Assembly (NCBI GenBank): GCA_012861695.1
Contig: JAAOOA010000482.1
Coordinates: 51,001 to 115,000, forward strand
Source of the DNA: Trematomus loennbergii
Lineage: Eukaryota; Chordata; Actinopteri; Perciformes; Nototheniidae
Reading direction: 5' to 3'
DNA: 64,000 nucleotides
The position numbers were made by a program, and so were the translations under genes. The notes under the pieces are model-generated. The model ran no database searches. It saw only the letters and a program-made list of their open reading frames with translations, and was not told the DNA's origin. The first letter of the stretch is position 1. Each line of letters starts with the position of its first letter. Positions 51,130-63,948 of the stretch are shown here, in pieces.

Positions 51130-54100
51130 ATGGGGGCCTCCAGCAACAAGGTGAGGGCTGCGGGGGGAGAAGGACTCTGATCATGTAGTAACAGGAGAAG
51201 TACTCTGATCATGTAGTAACAGGAGAAGGACTCAGATCATGTAGTAACAGGAGAAGGACTCAGATCATGTAGTAACAGGAGAAGGACTCAGATCATGTAG
51301 AAGGACTCTGATCATGTAGTAACAGGAGAAGGACTCAGATCATGTAGAAGGACTCTGATCATGTAGTAACAGGAGAAGGACTCTGATCATGTAGAAGGAC
51401 TCTGATCATGTAGTAACAGGAGAAGGACTCTGATCATGTAGTAACAGGAGAAGGACTCTGATCATGTAGTAACAGGAGAAGGACTCAGATCATGTAGAAG
51501 GACTCTGATCATGTAGTAACAGGAGAAGTACTCAGATCTTGTACTTGAGTAAAAGTAGAAGTACTCAGATCTTGTACTTGAGTAAAGTAGAAGTACTCAG
51601 ATCTTGTAGTAACAGGAGAAGGACTCCGATCATGTAGAAACAGTAGAAGTACTCAGCTCTTGTACTTGAGTAAAAGTAGAAGTACTCAGATCTGTACTTG
51701 AGTAAAAGTAGAAGTACTCAGATCTTGTACTTGAGTAAAAGTAGAAGTACTCAGATCTTGTACTTGAGTAAAAGTAGAAGTACTCAGATCTTGTACTTGA
51801 GTAAAGTAGAAGTACTCATATCTTGTACTTTAGTAAAAGTAGAAGTACTCAGATCTTGTTCTTGAGTAAAAGTAGAAGTACTCAGATCTTGTTCTTGAGT
51901 AAAAGTAGAAGTACTCAGATCTTGTTCTTGAGTAAAAGTAGAAGTACTCAGATCTTGTACTTTAGTAAGTAGAAGTACTCAGATCTTGTACTTGAGTAAA
52001 AGTAGAAGTACTCAGATCTTGTACTTGAGTAAAAGTAGAAGTACTCAGATCTTGTACTTGAGTAAAAGAGAAGTACTCAGATCTTGTACTTGAGTAAAAG
52101 TAGAAGTACCAGAGTGTAGGAATACTCTGTTACAGTAAAAGTACTGCATTCAAAATGTTACTCAAGTAAAAGTAGAAAAGTATTATCATCAAAATATAGT
52201 GAAAGTAGCGACAGTAAAAGTAGTTATTGTGCAGATTGGTCCATTTCAGAATAATATATATGATATGTTTTATAATGATTGATCATGAAAGAGAGAGGAC
52301 AACGTGTACAAATATCAGGTGTTTGCTTTTGGGAAGATGAAGGTGACCCCTTAGTGGAATTAAGAGTAACACACAGGAGAGGAAAGGTGAACAACTGTGA
52401 TAAGAATACAAATTGTAAGTAACAGTAAAATAAATATGAAAGAAATTGAACTTAGAAGTGGAAACATGACATTAATTGGAATTTAAATGCAACACCTTGT
52501 ACAGAAAGATGATAACCATGTTGTGTGTTAACATATGACATCGTGTAGATAAATCAGTTTCGTGCCGTTATGCTGGAAGTCTTCCTCTCCACTTACTTTT
52601 TCGTTTCAGGATGAATTTGACTCGTATCTTTTCAATAGTTCATATTCGTATCGTGAATTCCTCTATCAGTGTCATATCATTCAGGAGACGGACATTTTGA
52701 GGGTCAAAGTCTCGGTTTATCTGTTTGTTCTCTAAGCTGGACATGTTTCTGAGTATCCCCCAGGATGCCAGCTGGTCCTCACGGGTTGAAATACCAGCTG
52801 TTATTGTTGTATAATAATATGAGTTATTTGTTAAGATGTTAGCGTATTTGATGTCTCTCTTCTCCACCTCTCTTTTCTTTACTTGTAAACTAATCCTTAC
52901 TTGTAATTGTATTTTTCCCGTTACACTTTGAGAAAAGGACAGTTTTCAGCAACAAAAACCCTATTTTACTGCTTTACAATATGTTCACTACAACGGGTAT
53001 TTCTCCCCAAAATGTTATTGAAATGTTTTGATTTGGTCTTGAAATAATATGTGAGTATAAGTGTAGCGACCTGCACACATACAGGAGTGATAACAGTTTC
53101 TAAAGACAACCACAGATGAATTCACTCTGCGTCCAGACAGAGAGCCTTTCGGTGCATCTTTCTCCATTCTGGTCGTCAATGATTTCATTTCATTTCTCGG
53201 CTGTTTTTGGGGCATTTCCTCTCGAAGGATTCATCATAAATCTTTATTTTAACAGGACATTAGTTTGGGGAAAGTAAAGGATTTATTTGACCAGACGATG
53301 TTTACTCAATTCAGGCATTAATAATGTAGTTAGGTAAAGAAAACATGTCAATAATTAAGCCCCGTGAGAAACGAGACACCCTCAAATGTTAAAATGTTGA
53401 ATGCCACGAAACGTTTAACTCTGATGTTTGAGATGAGCGTGGAGGGTCTCCTCTCGGCCCCGGGGGTCCTGCTGGCCTTAGTTTGGTCTCTGCAGCTTTT
53501 CAGCCCACGCTCCTCTTGCAGAACAGACTCACCTGAAGACGAGAGTACTTTTACTCAAGTACTGAACTTTGAGGGAACTTTAGTAAAAGTAGAAGTACTC
53601 AGATCTTGTACTTTAGTAAAAGTAGAAGTACTCAGATCTTGTACTTGAGTAAAAGTAGAAGTACTCAGATCTTGTACTTGAGTAAAAGTAGAAGTACTCA
53701 GATCTTGTACTTGAGTAAAAGTAGAAGTACTCAGATATTGTACTTGAGTAAAAGTAGAAGTACTCAGATCTTGTACTTGAGTAAAAGTAGAAGTACTCAG
53801 ATCTTGTACTTGAGTAAAAGTAGAAGTACTCAGATCTTGTACTTGAGTAAAAGTAGAAGTACCAGAGTGTAGGAATACTCTGTTACAGTAAAAGTCCTGC
53901 ATTCAAAATGTTCCTCAAGTGAAAGTAGAAAAGTATTCTCATCAAAATATAGTTAAAGTAGCGACAGTGAAAGTAGTCATTGTGCAGATTGGTCCATTTC
54001 AGAATAATATATATGATATGTTTTATAATAATTGATCATGAAAGTGTTCTCAAAGCTGGTAAAGGTGCAGCTAGTTTGAATGACTTTGTATACTGCAGGG

Positions 54101-55159
54101 TAGCTTGTGAATTTACTCCAGTGGAACTAAAGTCTGATTTAACACTTGATTATATTTCACATCATTCATCCAGATCTGTAAGTAACTAAAGGTATTAAAT
54201 ACATGTAGTGGAGGAAAAGTACACCATGTACCTCTGAACTGTAGAGGAGTAGAAGTACACAGTAGCATAACATGGAAATACTCAAGTACCTCCTAATTGT
54301 ACTTGAGTAAATGTACTAAGTGTCTTCCCACTCCTCACATATAATAACTCAGAGTGTGTTCCTCCTGCAGGCGTCTCTCCTCTCCTCTCTGCTGCTGCTG
54401 CTCATCTTCGTCTCTTCGTCTCTCAGCCAGGAGGAACCTCTGGAAACCACTCAGGTCAGAGTGGCTGCTGGAACAACGCTTTATTTATCATATTACTCTC
54501 AGTGTGAACCTGGAAATGTTCAGGACCCAAACGTTTTATGTTAGTAATGTAGAGTAGGGTCTCCAGCTCATAGAAACTGCCGGATGCTAACCTGCATATG
54601 TTGGATTAATCAACATTAGGTTGTTGTGCTTTTATTCATGTCTTTAATGCGTGCATATGTATACATGTGTCTGTTGATTCTGTATATAGATATTTTTATA
54701 GATATTTTTATAGATATTTTTATAGATATTTGTATTTTTAATTCCTCTGTATTTCGATCTCTCTGTCTGTACACACAAACTGACAGTGGACAATAAAGTT
54801 GACTTTGACTTTAATGGCATTATACCCAAAGTGGACAGTAGTTGATGAAAATGGCTTGGTTGATTTGGACGTTTCTGGAGTGGTGTTGGGAGTTATTGAG
54901 ATCCATTTCTGAGAGAGAGAGAGAGAGAAGAGAGTGTATCTGGTGTTACATTGCATTTGTATGAGTTTGTTTCTGGAAAGGCATTTTATATTTGTAAATG
55001 TAGACGTTAGTTTAGGGTTTTTGACTGCAGATTTTACATATATGGCTATAGAAGCGATTTCGTCTTTGAGGCTCCTTTCTCAATGTGTGTGTGTGTGTGT
55101 GGTGTGTGTGTTTGTGTTTGTGTGTGTGTGTGTGGTGTGGTGTGTGTGTGTGTGTGTGT

Positions 55160-55226
<67 letters not shown>

Positions 55227-58200
55227 AGGTGAGGAAACCACCTTTGAAGGCTCGCTGGTGGACAGCTACGACAGCTTAGCCTCTCCTCAGCCAGGTGAGC
55301 TCAGTGACCCTTACTATATTTCACCAGCTTGTGTTTAATCTCTAAGCCCGGGGCAAACATAACAATTTTAACGAAACTGTGTCTCAGGTAGGGCTGTGCG
55401 ATTATGGCAAAAATCATTATCACGATTATTTTGGTCAATAATTGATATCACGATTATTAAAAAACGATTATCCATTTACTTTGAAAACATCCATATATTG
55501 AAAAAAAAAATGTGAACAGTATGTTTTTAACAGTTGATTACCCTGAACTTTAAGTATAATTCAACAGAAAAAAAAAAAAGAAATTACATTTTTTTTTTTT
55601 TATAATAAAAATAATAATCGTTTTATTTCGATTACATTGTTTTCGTAATCGTTGCAAGCCAAAATCGTAATCGAGATTAAAATACGATTAATTGCACAGC
55701 CCTAGTCTCAGGGCTTCTTAACATTTAACAACCTATTGATGTGTCATACTCACTTAACGGGAAGAAACTCAGCTAACTGACGATATGAACCAATTTTACC
55801 GAAACGAAACACAAGTCTAACGCCGAGCCTCTGAATTAGCACTAAGCGAAAGAGTGCTAACGCACTTAGCACATAACTCACGGTAGCAATATTTTATACT
55901 TCATTGGATCTTCACAAACTAGATATCATATGAAAGCTGAGATTCCACAGATTCCAATGGTATACGTATCATCACTGTGCGACCAAAACTCACGGCAGCG
56001 AAAGCCAGCAAAGACAACACACAACTTCACTTTACGTAGCCAAAACGGCAAATACGTCTTACCTTTGCTGTTTTCTGATCAAAGTCGTGTTCAATGGCAT
56101 TAAAACGCGCTGAAGGTTAATCCATAGGTTAATCCATAGGTTAATCCATAGATTAATCCATAGGTTAATCCATAGGTTAATCCATAGGTTAATCCATAGG
56201 TTAATCCATAGGTTAATCCATAGGTTAATCCATAGGTTAATCCATAGATTAATCCATAGATTTATCCATAGGTTTAAAAAAAAGGTTAATCCATAGGTTA
56301 ATCCATAGGTTAATCCATAGGTTAATCCATAGGTTAATCCATAGGTTAATCCATAGGTTAATCCAAGGTTAATCCATAGGTAATCCATAGGTTAATCCAT
56401 AGGTTAATCCATGGTTAATCCATAGGTTAATCCATAGGTTAATCCATAGGTTAATCCATAGGTTAATCCATAGGTTAATCCATAGGTTAATCCATAGGTT
56501 AATCCATAGGTTAATCATAGGAATCCATAGGTTAATCCATAGGTTAATCCATAGGTTAATCATAGGTTAATCCATAGGTTAATCCATAGGTTAATCCATA
56601 GGTTAATCCATAGGTTAATCCATGTAATCCATAGGTTAATCCATAGGTAATCCATAGGTTAATCCAATGGTTAATCCATAGGTTAATCCATAGGTTAATC
56701 CATAGGTTAATCCAATGGTTAATCCATAGGTTAATCCAATGGTTAATCCATAGGTTAATCCATAGGTTAATCCATAGGTTAATCCATAGGTTAATCCATA
56801 GGTTAATCCATAGGTGAATCCATAGGTTAATCCATAGGTTAATCCATAGGTTAATCCATAGGTTAATACAAGGTTAATCCATAGGTTAATCCATAGGTTA
56901 ATCCATAGGTTAATCCATAGGTTAATCCATAGGTTAATCCAATGGTTAATCCAATGTCTCTGTGTCACTTTGAAATGATTACTGATAATCCATCATAACA
57001 TTTATGCAATAAACGGAGTGTAACGGAGCTTTCGGTTTGGGCATGCTGGTTGCGCATCACTCTCATTCACCAATGGTAATTTAAATGGATTTAGGAACGC
57101 CCCTCGATTCTATTGGCTCTAACAGTTCAAAAGAGGTGTCAATCATCAAAATCGAGCAAGGGGGGCCAGAGATATGGAAAATGCACCCAAATGACCCCAG
57201 AAGTGGTTTTTTTTTCTAAATCTCTCTAAAAAGGTCAAATGTCACTTGTTTTGCATAAATATTGATACAGGGTACTTATTATATGTTATACTTTGGATTC
57301 TACTATCCCATCATCAAGGGTGGTTTTCACTATAAGTAATGTTTTTGTTTTGGACGGACACTATAATTTACATTTTTTTACTATGTAAAATCTGAATTTA
57401 CTTTAAAATAAAAACATCTATATTGATTCTGACTTTTCTACATCCAACTCACAGGTTTATCATTACTTTGAGAATAAAGATTATTAATTTAACCCTTTTA
57501 GAAGGGAAGATATGGTCCTTTGTTCTGGGAATGTCATTTTCGAGCCTGAGACCTGAAAAAACAGGCTTAACCGAACACATGTCGCTAATAAAACTATAAA
57601 TCACAAGATGCAGGGATGAAGATGTTAAATCATAACTGGGTGTTTACGGTTTTTACATTTTTTTATTTGGTTTGTCATTTTAGCTTTTCTTGATTACAAT
57701 TGACCTTTTATTTATTTGTTTATTTATTATTTGTTGTTTTTATGTTTTGTTTGTTTTTTAATAACAAATGTATTTTGGATGGTGGATGTAAAAAGATAGT
57801 ATTTTATATTTGTCTTGAAATAAATACAAATAAAATAGAATATAATAGAAACAGAATATAATAGAATATAATAGGATCATATTCCAATTACTTGTAAATA
57901 GACTCTTATTGCACTATTTCACTATTGTACTATTTTATTGTATTTACTAGCGTTATTTTATCTGTGTTGCTCTGTTGGAGGACCCTGTGAACTAAGATTT
58001 CCATTGTCATATCTACACTGTAGCTATGTACACATGACAATAAAAGCCTTGAGTCTTGACACGTATCGCTAATAAAACCATGAATGAATGTCTCTCCTCT
58101 GCCTTCAGAGTATCCTCCGAGCCGACCCTCAGCTACGATGAGGACGACGACCCGTACGACCGGCAGCCCACACAGGTCACCATGATCACTGAGGAAGTTC

Positions 58201-61200
58201 TCCCCTACGCCACGACCGCCGAGTCGCACTACGCCAAGGAGGACACGGCGACCATGCGGGTGAGACATCTGAGAGCGGGGGGGGGGGGGGTGTTTTAGAG
58301 AGGTGGGAAGTAGTGGAGTACAAATACTTTACTACTGAACTTAGGTAAATGTTTCTGGTATCAGTACTTTACTCCACGACTTATTTTTCTGAACACTTCT
58401 TACTTTGACTTCTTACATGTTGAACACAAATACCTGTACTTTCTACTTCTCACATGTTGAACACAAATACCTGTACTTTCTACTTCTTACATGTTGAACA
58501 CAAATACCTGTACTTTCTACTTCTTACATGTTGAACACAAATACCTGTACTTTCTACTTCTTACATGTTGAACCCAAATACCTGTACTTTCTACTTCTTA
58601 CATTTTGAACACTAATACCTGTACTTTCTACTTCTTACATGTTGAACCCAAATACCTGTACTTTCTACTTCTTACATGTTGAACACAAATACCTGTACTT
58701 TCTACTTCTTACATGTTGAACACAAATACCTGTACTTTCTACTTCTTACATGTTGAACACAAATACCTCTACTTTCTACTTCTTACATGTTGAACACAAA
58801 TACCTGTACTTTCTACTTCTTACATGTTGAACACAAATACCTGTACTTTCTACTTCTTACATTTTGAACACAAATACCTGTACTTTCTACTTCTTACATT
58901 TTGAACACAAATACCTGTACTTTCTACTTCTTACATGTTGAACACAAATACCTGTACTTTCTACTTCTCACATGTTGAACACAAATACCTGTACTTTCTA
59001 CTTCTTACATGTTGAACACAAATACCTGTACTTTCTACTTCTTACATGTTGAACACAAATACCTGTACTTTCTACTTCTCACATGTTGAACACAAATACC
59101 TGTACTTTCTACTTCTTACATGTTGAACACAAATACCTGTACTTTCTACTTCTTACATGTTGAACACAAATACCTGTACTTTCTACTTCTTACATGTTGA
59201 ACCCAAATACCTGTACTTTCTACTTCTTACATTTTGAAACAAATACCTGTACTTTCTACTTCTTACATTTTGAACACAAATACCTGTACTTTCTACTTCT
59301 TACATGTTGAACACAAATACCTGTACTTTCTACTTCTTACATGTTGAACACAAATACCTGTACTTTCTACTTCTTACATGTTGAACACAAATACCTGTAC
59401 TTTCTACTTCTTACATGTTGAACACAAATACCTGTACTTTCTACTTCTTACATGTTGAACCCAAATACCTGTACTTTCTACTTCTTACATGTTGAACACA
59501 AATACCTGTACTTTCTACTTCTTACATTTTGAACACAAATACCTGTACTTTCTACTTCTTACATGTTGAACACAAATACCTGTACTTTCTACTTCTTACA
59601 TGTTGAACACAAATACCTGTACTTTCTACTTCTTACATGTTGAACACAAATACCTGTACTTTCTACTTCTTACATGTTGAACACAAATACCTGTACTTTC
59701 TACTTCTTACATGTTGAACTCAAATACCTGTACTTTCTACTTCTTACATTTCCCAAACGGCTGGTTCCTTTAGTTTGAATGTATGTTTGGTGGCGTGATC
59801 ATTATTATTTAGAGTCATTGCGTGCCTATTGATTTGAACACGATCTGTGTATCCATCATTTCCTGGTCTTCTCTAAAGAAGAGGGACCAATGAAAACGTT
59901 GTCATGTTGCCGTTGTTCAGCATGGAAACATTCATTAGCTAACAATGACATTATTGTTCTATTAATATAAAGGGAGGTCAGGTACTCTTTAAAACAGCTG
60001 GTAGTTATGGGTACTTTTTACTAAGTACATTTCAAAGCCCTCTTTACTTTCACTTGAGTAAAGAAGTTTAGTCAGTACTTCTACTTTTACCAGAGTATTT
60101 TTAAACACGAGTATCTGTACTTCTACTTGAGTAAAGGATGTGTGTACTTTTGCCCTCTCTGGTGTTTACACTGGGGTAGTAACTCAACAGTTCAGGAACT
60201 AGTTGATGCTCTGTATGTGATGACTACTACAATATTGAAGCTCAAGCCGGTGACGCAAACATTTCCCAATTTGGGATCAATAAAGTACCTCTTATCTTAT
60301 CTTATCTTATCTTATCTTATCTTACTTTATCTAATCTTATCTTATCCTATATATCTCCAACAGGCTCTGTAAACACACTGTGATTTGTTGTGTTTCAGCT
60401 CCCGTATCGTGTGGTCCGGCCGGACACCGGGTCCTCTGAAGAGTCTGGAGACGACGCAGACCTCGGCGAGGGTCCGACGGACTGCAACTGCGAGCCCGGA
60501 CAGCCCGGCTTCGCTGGCTTCGCCGGACCAAAGGTACCGACTGCTTCCATCCCATAATAATCTCTTTATTCTCAGTGAACACTTCGACTCGTGCAACACA
60601 TCTCTGAACACACGCTGCGTTCATCCTTCTTACAGTTCTCTTCAATTCATCTAAGCGGATGCTAAAATATCACGGCTGGTCAAAACACACACATAATAAT
60701 ACAAATAGTAATTAATAAAGCTTTATTAGTATGGCACTTTCCAGACACCAGGTGCCGCTCAAGTGCTTTAACAACATGGCACATATCACACTTTATACCA
60801 GAACAAGAATTCCACCTCTTTCACCAAGAGAGAGGCCCCAATTCCAAACCGCCCCTACACACTACCCCTCTGTTTGCGTGTTCTCGTGGAGGGTCCGCCA
60901 CATTAGTTTCCGTTCCAATCCAATCGAGTGTGGAGGGGGAGTGTGTTATCAAGCCCTTCAACAGAGAGTCTGCATCACCTGGCTTCACCTGCTGCTCCAC
61001 CTGACCGACCAACACTGTGTGTGTCCGTCATGAAACACACTGTTTACAAATAGTTCCTGCAATCAGTTACTGACACACTGCACAACAAGATAGACATTTA
61101 ATATCTTCATACCGATGTTAACAACTTCATGTTACCTCGTATTGTTTTTAACTTAGGATCATATACTCGTGTTTAGTCTAGAAAACGGTAAAAGTTGTGT

Positions 61201-63870
61201 GTATTTACACGGACGTTTGCAAAATCTAAGCCGCTTATAAACATCAGATTTTAAAACTAAAATATGTTTACAAAAAATAAATGCCATAAAAGATTTTTTT
61301 ATTTGTGTTATTTTTAATCCAAGAGATGCTGATTTGAAACCGTTGTTACGGAAAGTTGGCATTTCCTGTTTCTGCCGGAGAGAGGGGAGTTTGTTCCTTG
61401 ATGCTGCTTTTACACCCTTCATCTGGAAGAAGGGAGCCTCGTTCAGCTGCGAGTGTCTTTCCATCAGGGAGGGGGAGTGGGTAGGGTGTGGTTTGGAATT
61501 GGGCCAAACACCACAAGCACAAACACCCACTAGGCCGCGTCCACACGGAGACGAAACGGGTGTTATCCGCTATAGTTCTTTATCGTATGGACGGTTCGTT
61601 CACACGAGGCCGTAACGGAGCCCTCAAACGATAACGCATCCCAAAGTGGGAAGGTCTGGTAACGTAACGCTTGAGGCACCGTGTGTACGCCCTAAACGAT
61701 CATAGCCCCGCCTCTCCCCACCTCTCCTGCTCACCCCGCGTCACCCGCGTCATTGCTGATGCGTTTCACCAACAACAACAACAATGGCGGATCACAGGGT
61801 TGCGTTCGTGCTCCAGACCTACTGACCATGCTACAGATGTTAGTGCAACATCTACAGCTCCTCAACCACAACCATCAGCAACAAGTGGACATGGAGAACT
61901 ACATGAACTACATGTTGCTAAATCCACTGCGGAGAATAACCAGAAGGGCAACCATGGCAACCATGCTCAGGGGGTCTTCTTCACTGCTTTTGGTGTATTT
62001 TGTGGCGGAAGTACAGCGCCACTTACAGGCCCGGCATATGTACTACAGACATCGGTTCGTTTTAATTTTCGTCTCCGTGTAGACGGGGCCTAAAGCACAT
62101 GACACAGTGTTTTCATTTTTGTTTTATTTGGATGTATGTTTACGTATGCACCAAAAACACCGAGACAAATTCCTATGTGTTAACCTACTTGGCAATAAAC
62201 CTGTTTCTCATTTCTGAAATGGATCTGAAATCTGTCTCTTATCTGACTTGATCATTTCTCTCCTCCTGCCAGGGGTCCAGCGGCCTGCAGGGTAAAACTG
62301 GAGAGCCAGCGCCTCAAGGCCGAGAGGTGACGCTCTGAAACACTGCCATTCAATTCATGATGAGAAACAACACAGGAAGGAACCATCTGAGTTTGATCTG
62401 TCATTCATTTGTTTATTTTTAGGGTTATAAGGGAACCAAAGGGGTTCGAGGAAGAGGAGGAGACAACGGACCATTGGTAAGGAGATCACATTTACAGCAT
62501 CACTCATACCCAACACCACCATCATTCATCAAGTCATATTTAAAGAGACTGTAGGTCAAAGTAAAGTGAGAGGTGCGATAGAGGAACAAGTGAAGTGAAA
62601 ATGAAAGGAAGATAACGGCAAGCAAGGACATGAAAGTGAGAGTGAAAACAAGGGAGGGGAACATTTTTTAAAAAGTCCAATTTATTTGTGTACTAAGTGA
62701 AAGGACACACGCTGGCGAATGAATACAAGTCAGATACAAACTATATTTAAAAACACAATTAAATACAGACATATTTGATTAAAGAAAATAAACAGTAAAA
62801 TTGAAAGTGCTTTTAAACTAAGTTGAGGGTTTTTCCATCAAACGAACATTCAAATGAAACACAAACAATACTTTGATTTCATAAAAAGAGATAGAAAACA
62901 AGGTATGTAAAACAATACACAAATTAAACTACATGATACATTTTGTCATTTTATACAGATTTTACTGAGAATGTGCAGTTATTTTAAAGCGGCCGTACTG
63001 GGACATGTCTCCAAGCTTTTCCTCATACTGCCTGAGCTGCAGCACCTCTGTTCACCCTCTGTCTGAAACCAGAGCTGCTCTGATTGGTTAGCTGGCCGGG
63101 CTCTGTTGTGATTGGTCAACCTCTTAGAGATGTCCCGCCTCTTAGCCTATCACGTACAATGTGTTGGAGCGCTAGCCAATAGGAGCGTGAGTGTTACATA
63201 GTGATGTCACCATGTTCCGGAAGTAAACAAAGGAGTCCAATGGAGGCGTTTCGGGTCAGAGTGTGTAGGAGAGAAACTCCACAGGGATTTTAGCGTCTGC
63301 AGACCATTTACATGCACTAACACCTATAGAACACACTACAGGAGAGGGAACAACCTTGCATGTTTAAGAATAACATTTAACCCTGTGTGTGTTACCTGCT
63401 GAGTCTCTGAGTTAAATCAATCCATGTGTTTTTATCCAGCTTCTTTTTGTGTGTAGTTTTGACCTCTGACCTCTCTTTGACCTCTGACCTCTCTTTAACC
63501 TCTGACCTCTCCTCCTACAGGGCGACGTCGGAGCTGAAGGAGACGACGGAGCTTCTGGTTTCTCTGGAGCCATGGTGAGTTTAAAACCAGTTAGAGCAGT
63601 TAAGAAAACAACACTTTTATAACTGACAACGTTTTATAATTGTTATAATAGAGCGGAACATGGAAGCAGTAATATAATGTTCTCACAGAGTCTAGAGTCT
63701 AGATTCTAGAGTCTTCTTATTAAACAATACAAGCTAATATTAGACTTTTTAGAACGTTACACACCTATCAGTAACTATTTGAGTACATGATGAACTGAAC
63801 CTTTTCTCGTCTGCAGGGAGAACCTGGACTTATAGGAGACCGAGGAGAGCAGGGAGTGCTGGGTCTGAAG
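51130..63870 (+). CDS. Collagen chain, N-terminal part, runs off the window
   Basis: Extracellular-matrix protein. Exons are 51130-51150, 54371-54454, 55229-55294, 58109-58259, 60399-60533, 62273-62326, 62423-62476, 63521-63574 and 63817-63870. Exons 1-2 code a signal peptide (MGASSNK, then ASLLSSLLLLLIFVSSSLSQ). Exons 3-5 code an acidic non-collagenous region with TTFEGSLVDSYDS, LSYDEDDDPYDRQPTQ and GSSEESGDDADLGEG, ending in the pair CNC before GQPGFAGFAGPK. Exons 6-9 are each exactly 54 bp and code six Gly-X-Y triplets, the exon size of fibrillar-type and some other collagens. One triplet Gly is Ala (GEPAPQGRE). Exon 4 lacks one base near 58117; exon 2 to exon 3 is out of phase by one (a base missing at the acceptor, or a missed exon). 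There is no thrombospondin-N or VWC module so far. The type is not assigned. Confidence 0.85.
51175..51530. repeat. 28-bp minisatellite, collagen intron 1
   Basis: Units contain GGACTCTGATCATGTAG with or without TAACAGGAGAA. It grades into the 33-bp array on its right through hybrid units near 51600-51650. Confidence 0.9.
51515..52290. repeat. 33-bp minisatellite with MITE flank, collagen intron 1
   Basis: About 17 units of AGAAGTACTCAGATCTTGTA plus CTTGAGTAAAAGT, then the flank ATTGGTCCATTTCAGAATAA shared with 53990 and, inverted, 34880. Confidence 0.9.
52300..53550. other. Non-coding collagen intron 1 sequence
   Basis: No conserved frame or clear repeat apart from AT-rich stretches. Confidence 0.4.
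53565..54340. mobile_element. 33-bp array MITE, collagen intron 1
   Basis: About nine units (53580-53865) followed by the conserved flank GTTCTCAAAGCTGGTAAAGG, CAGTGGAACTAAAGTCTGAT. It ends GTGTCTTCCCACTCCTC near 54336, some 34 bp before exon 2. Confidence 0.85.
55084..55225. repeat. (GT)n microsatellite at collagen exon 3 acceptor
   Basis: About 140 bp of GT with a few T/G interruptions, leaving only TTTAG before exon 3, so the acceptor has almost no normal pyrimidine tract. Confidence 0.95.
55389..55704. mobile_element. hAT MITE with 8-bp target duplication
   Basis: TAGGGCTGTGCGATTA at the left is answered by TAATTGCACAGCCCTA at the right; GTCTCAGG flanks both sides (55381-55388 and 55705-55712), an 8-bp duplication as made by hAT transposases. 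Confidence 0.9.
55735..57165. repeat. Dispersed element carrying a 12-bp array
   Basis: Inverted copy of 7450-8027 with an array at 56114-56956: about 70 units of GGTTAATCCATA with occasional single-base losses. The array sits exactly where the other copy has one such motif. Confidence 0.85.
57880..58060 (+). mobile_element. LINE-like 3' remnant
   Basis: TATTCCAATTACTTGTAAAT, GGAGGACCCTGTGAACTAAG and GACAATAAAAGCCTTGAGTC; variants at 14265 and 26170. It ends about 50 bp before collagen exon 4. Confidence 0.55.
58109..58259 (+). CDS. Collagen exon 4 with a 1-base deletion
   Basis: Entering in phase from exon 3 the exon reads EYPP; one frame over it reads EPTLSYDEDDDPYD and on to the donor, in phase with exon 5. 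Length is 151, where 152 is required. The missing base is near 58117. Confidence 0.8.
58296..60165. mobile_element. Second 37-bp minisatellite element, copy 2
   Basis: Left end AGAGAGGTGGGAAGTA and right end (inverse AGAGAGGGCAAAAGTA) are inverted repeats. About 36 units of CTACTTCTTACATGTTGAAC plus ACAAATACCTGTACTTT fill 58410-59750. The non-repetitive block 59755-60130 is almost identical to 12290-12720. Confidence 0.85.
60245..60350 (+). mobile_element. LINE-like 3' tail with (CTTAT)n, second copy
   Basis: ATTTCCCAATTTGGGATCAA then TAAAGTACCTCTTATCTTAT. It lies in collagen intron 4, about 50 bp before exon 5. Confidence 0.65.
60834..61507. mobile_element. Inverted-repeat element, collagen intron 5
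   Basis: GGCCCCAATTCCAAACC at the left is answered by GGTTTGGAATTGGGCC at the right, with ACACACTACCCCTC against GAGTGGGTAGGGTGTG. Confidence 0.7.
61531..62092. mobile_element. Inverted-repeat element with short open frame
   Basis: TAGGCCGCGTCCACACGGAG at the left against CTCCGTGTAGACGGGGCCTA at the right. A frame at 61753-62082 codes an Asn/Gln-rich peptide with no recognised domain. Confidence 0.7.
63000..63370. repeat. Dispersed repeat, collagen intron 7
   Basis: Contains GTTGTGATTGGTCAACC and the CCCGCCTCTTAGCCTATCA block shared with 14840-14965. Confidence 0.6.
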
Positions 63871-63906
63871 GTACACACACACACACACACACGCAATACA
63901 CACACA

Positions 63907-63946
<40 letters not shown>

Positions 63947-63948
63947 AT

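Noticed and set aside
61753..62082. 109-codon Asn/Gln-rich frame
   Set aside because: Lies entirely within an inverted-repeat element and shows no known domain; not listed as a gene.
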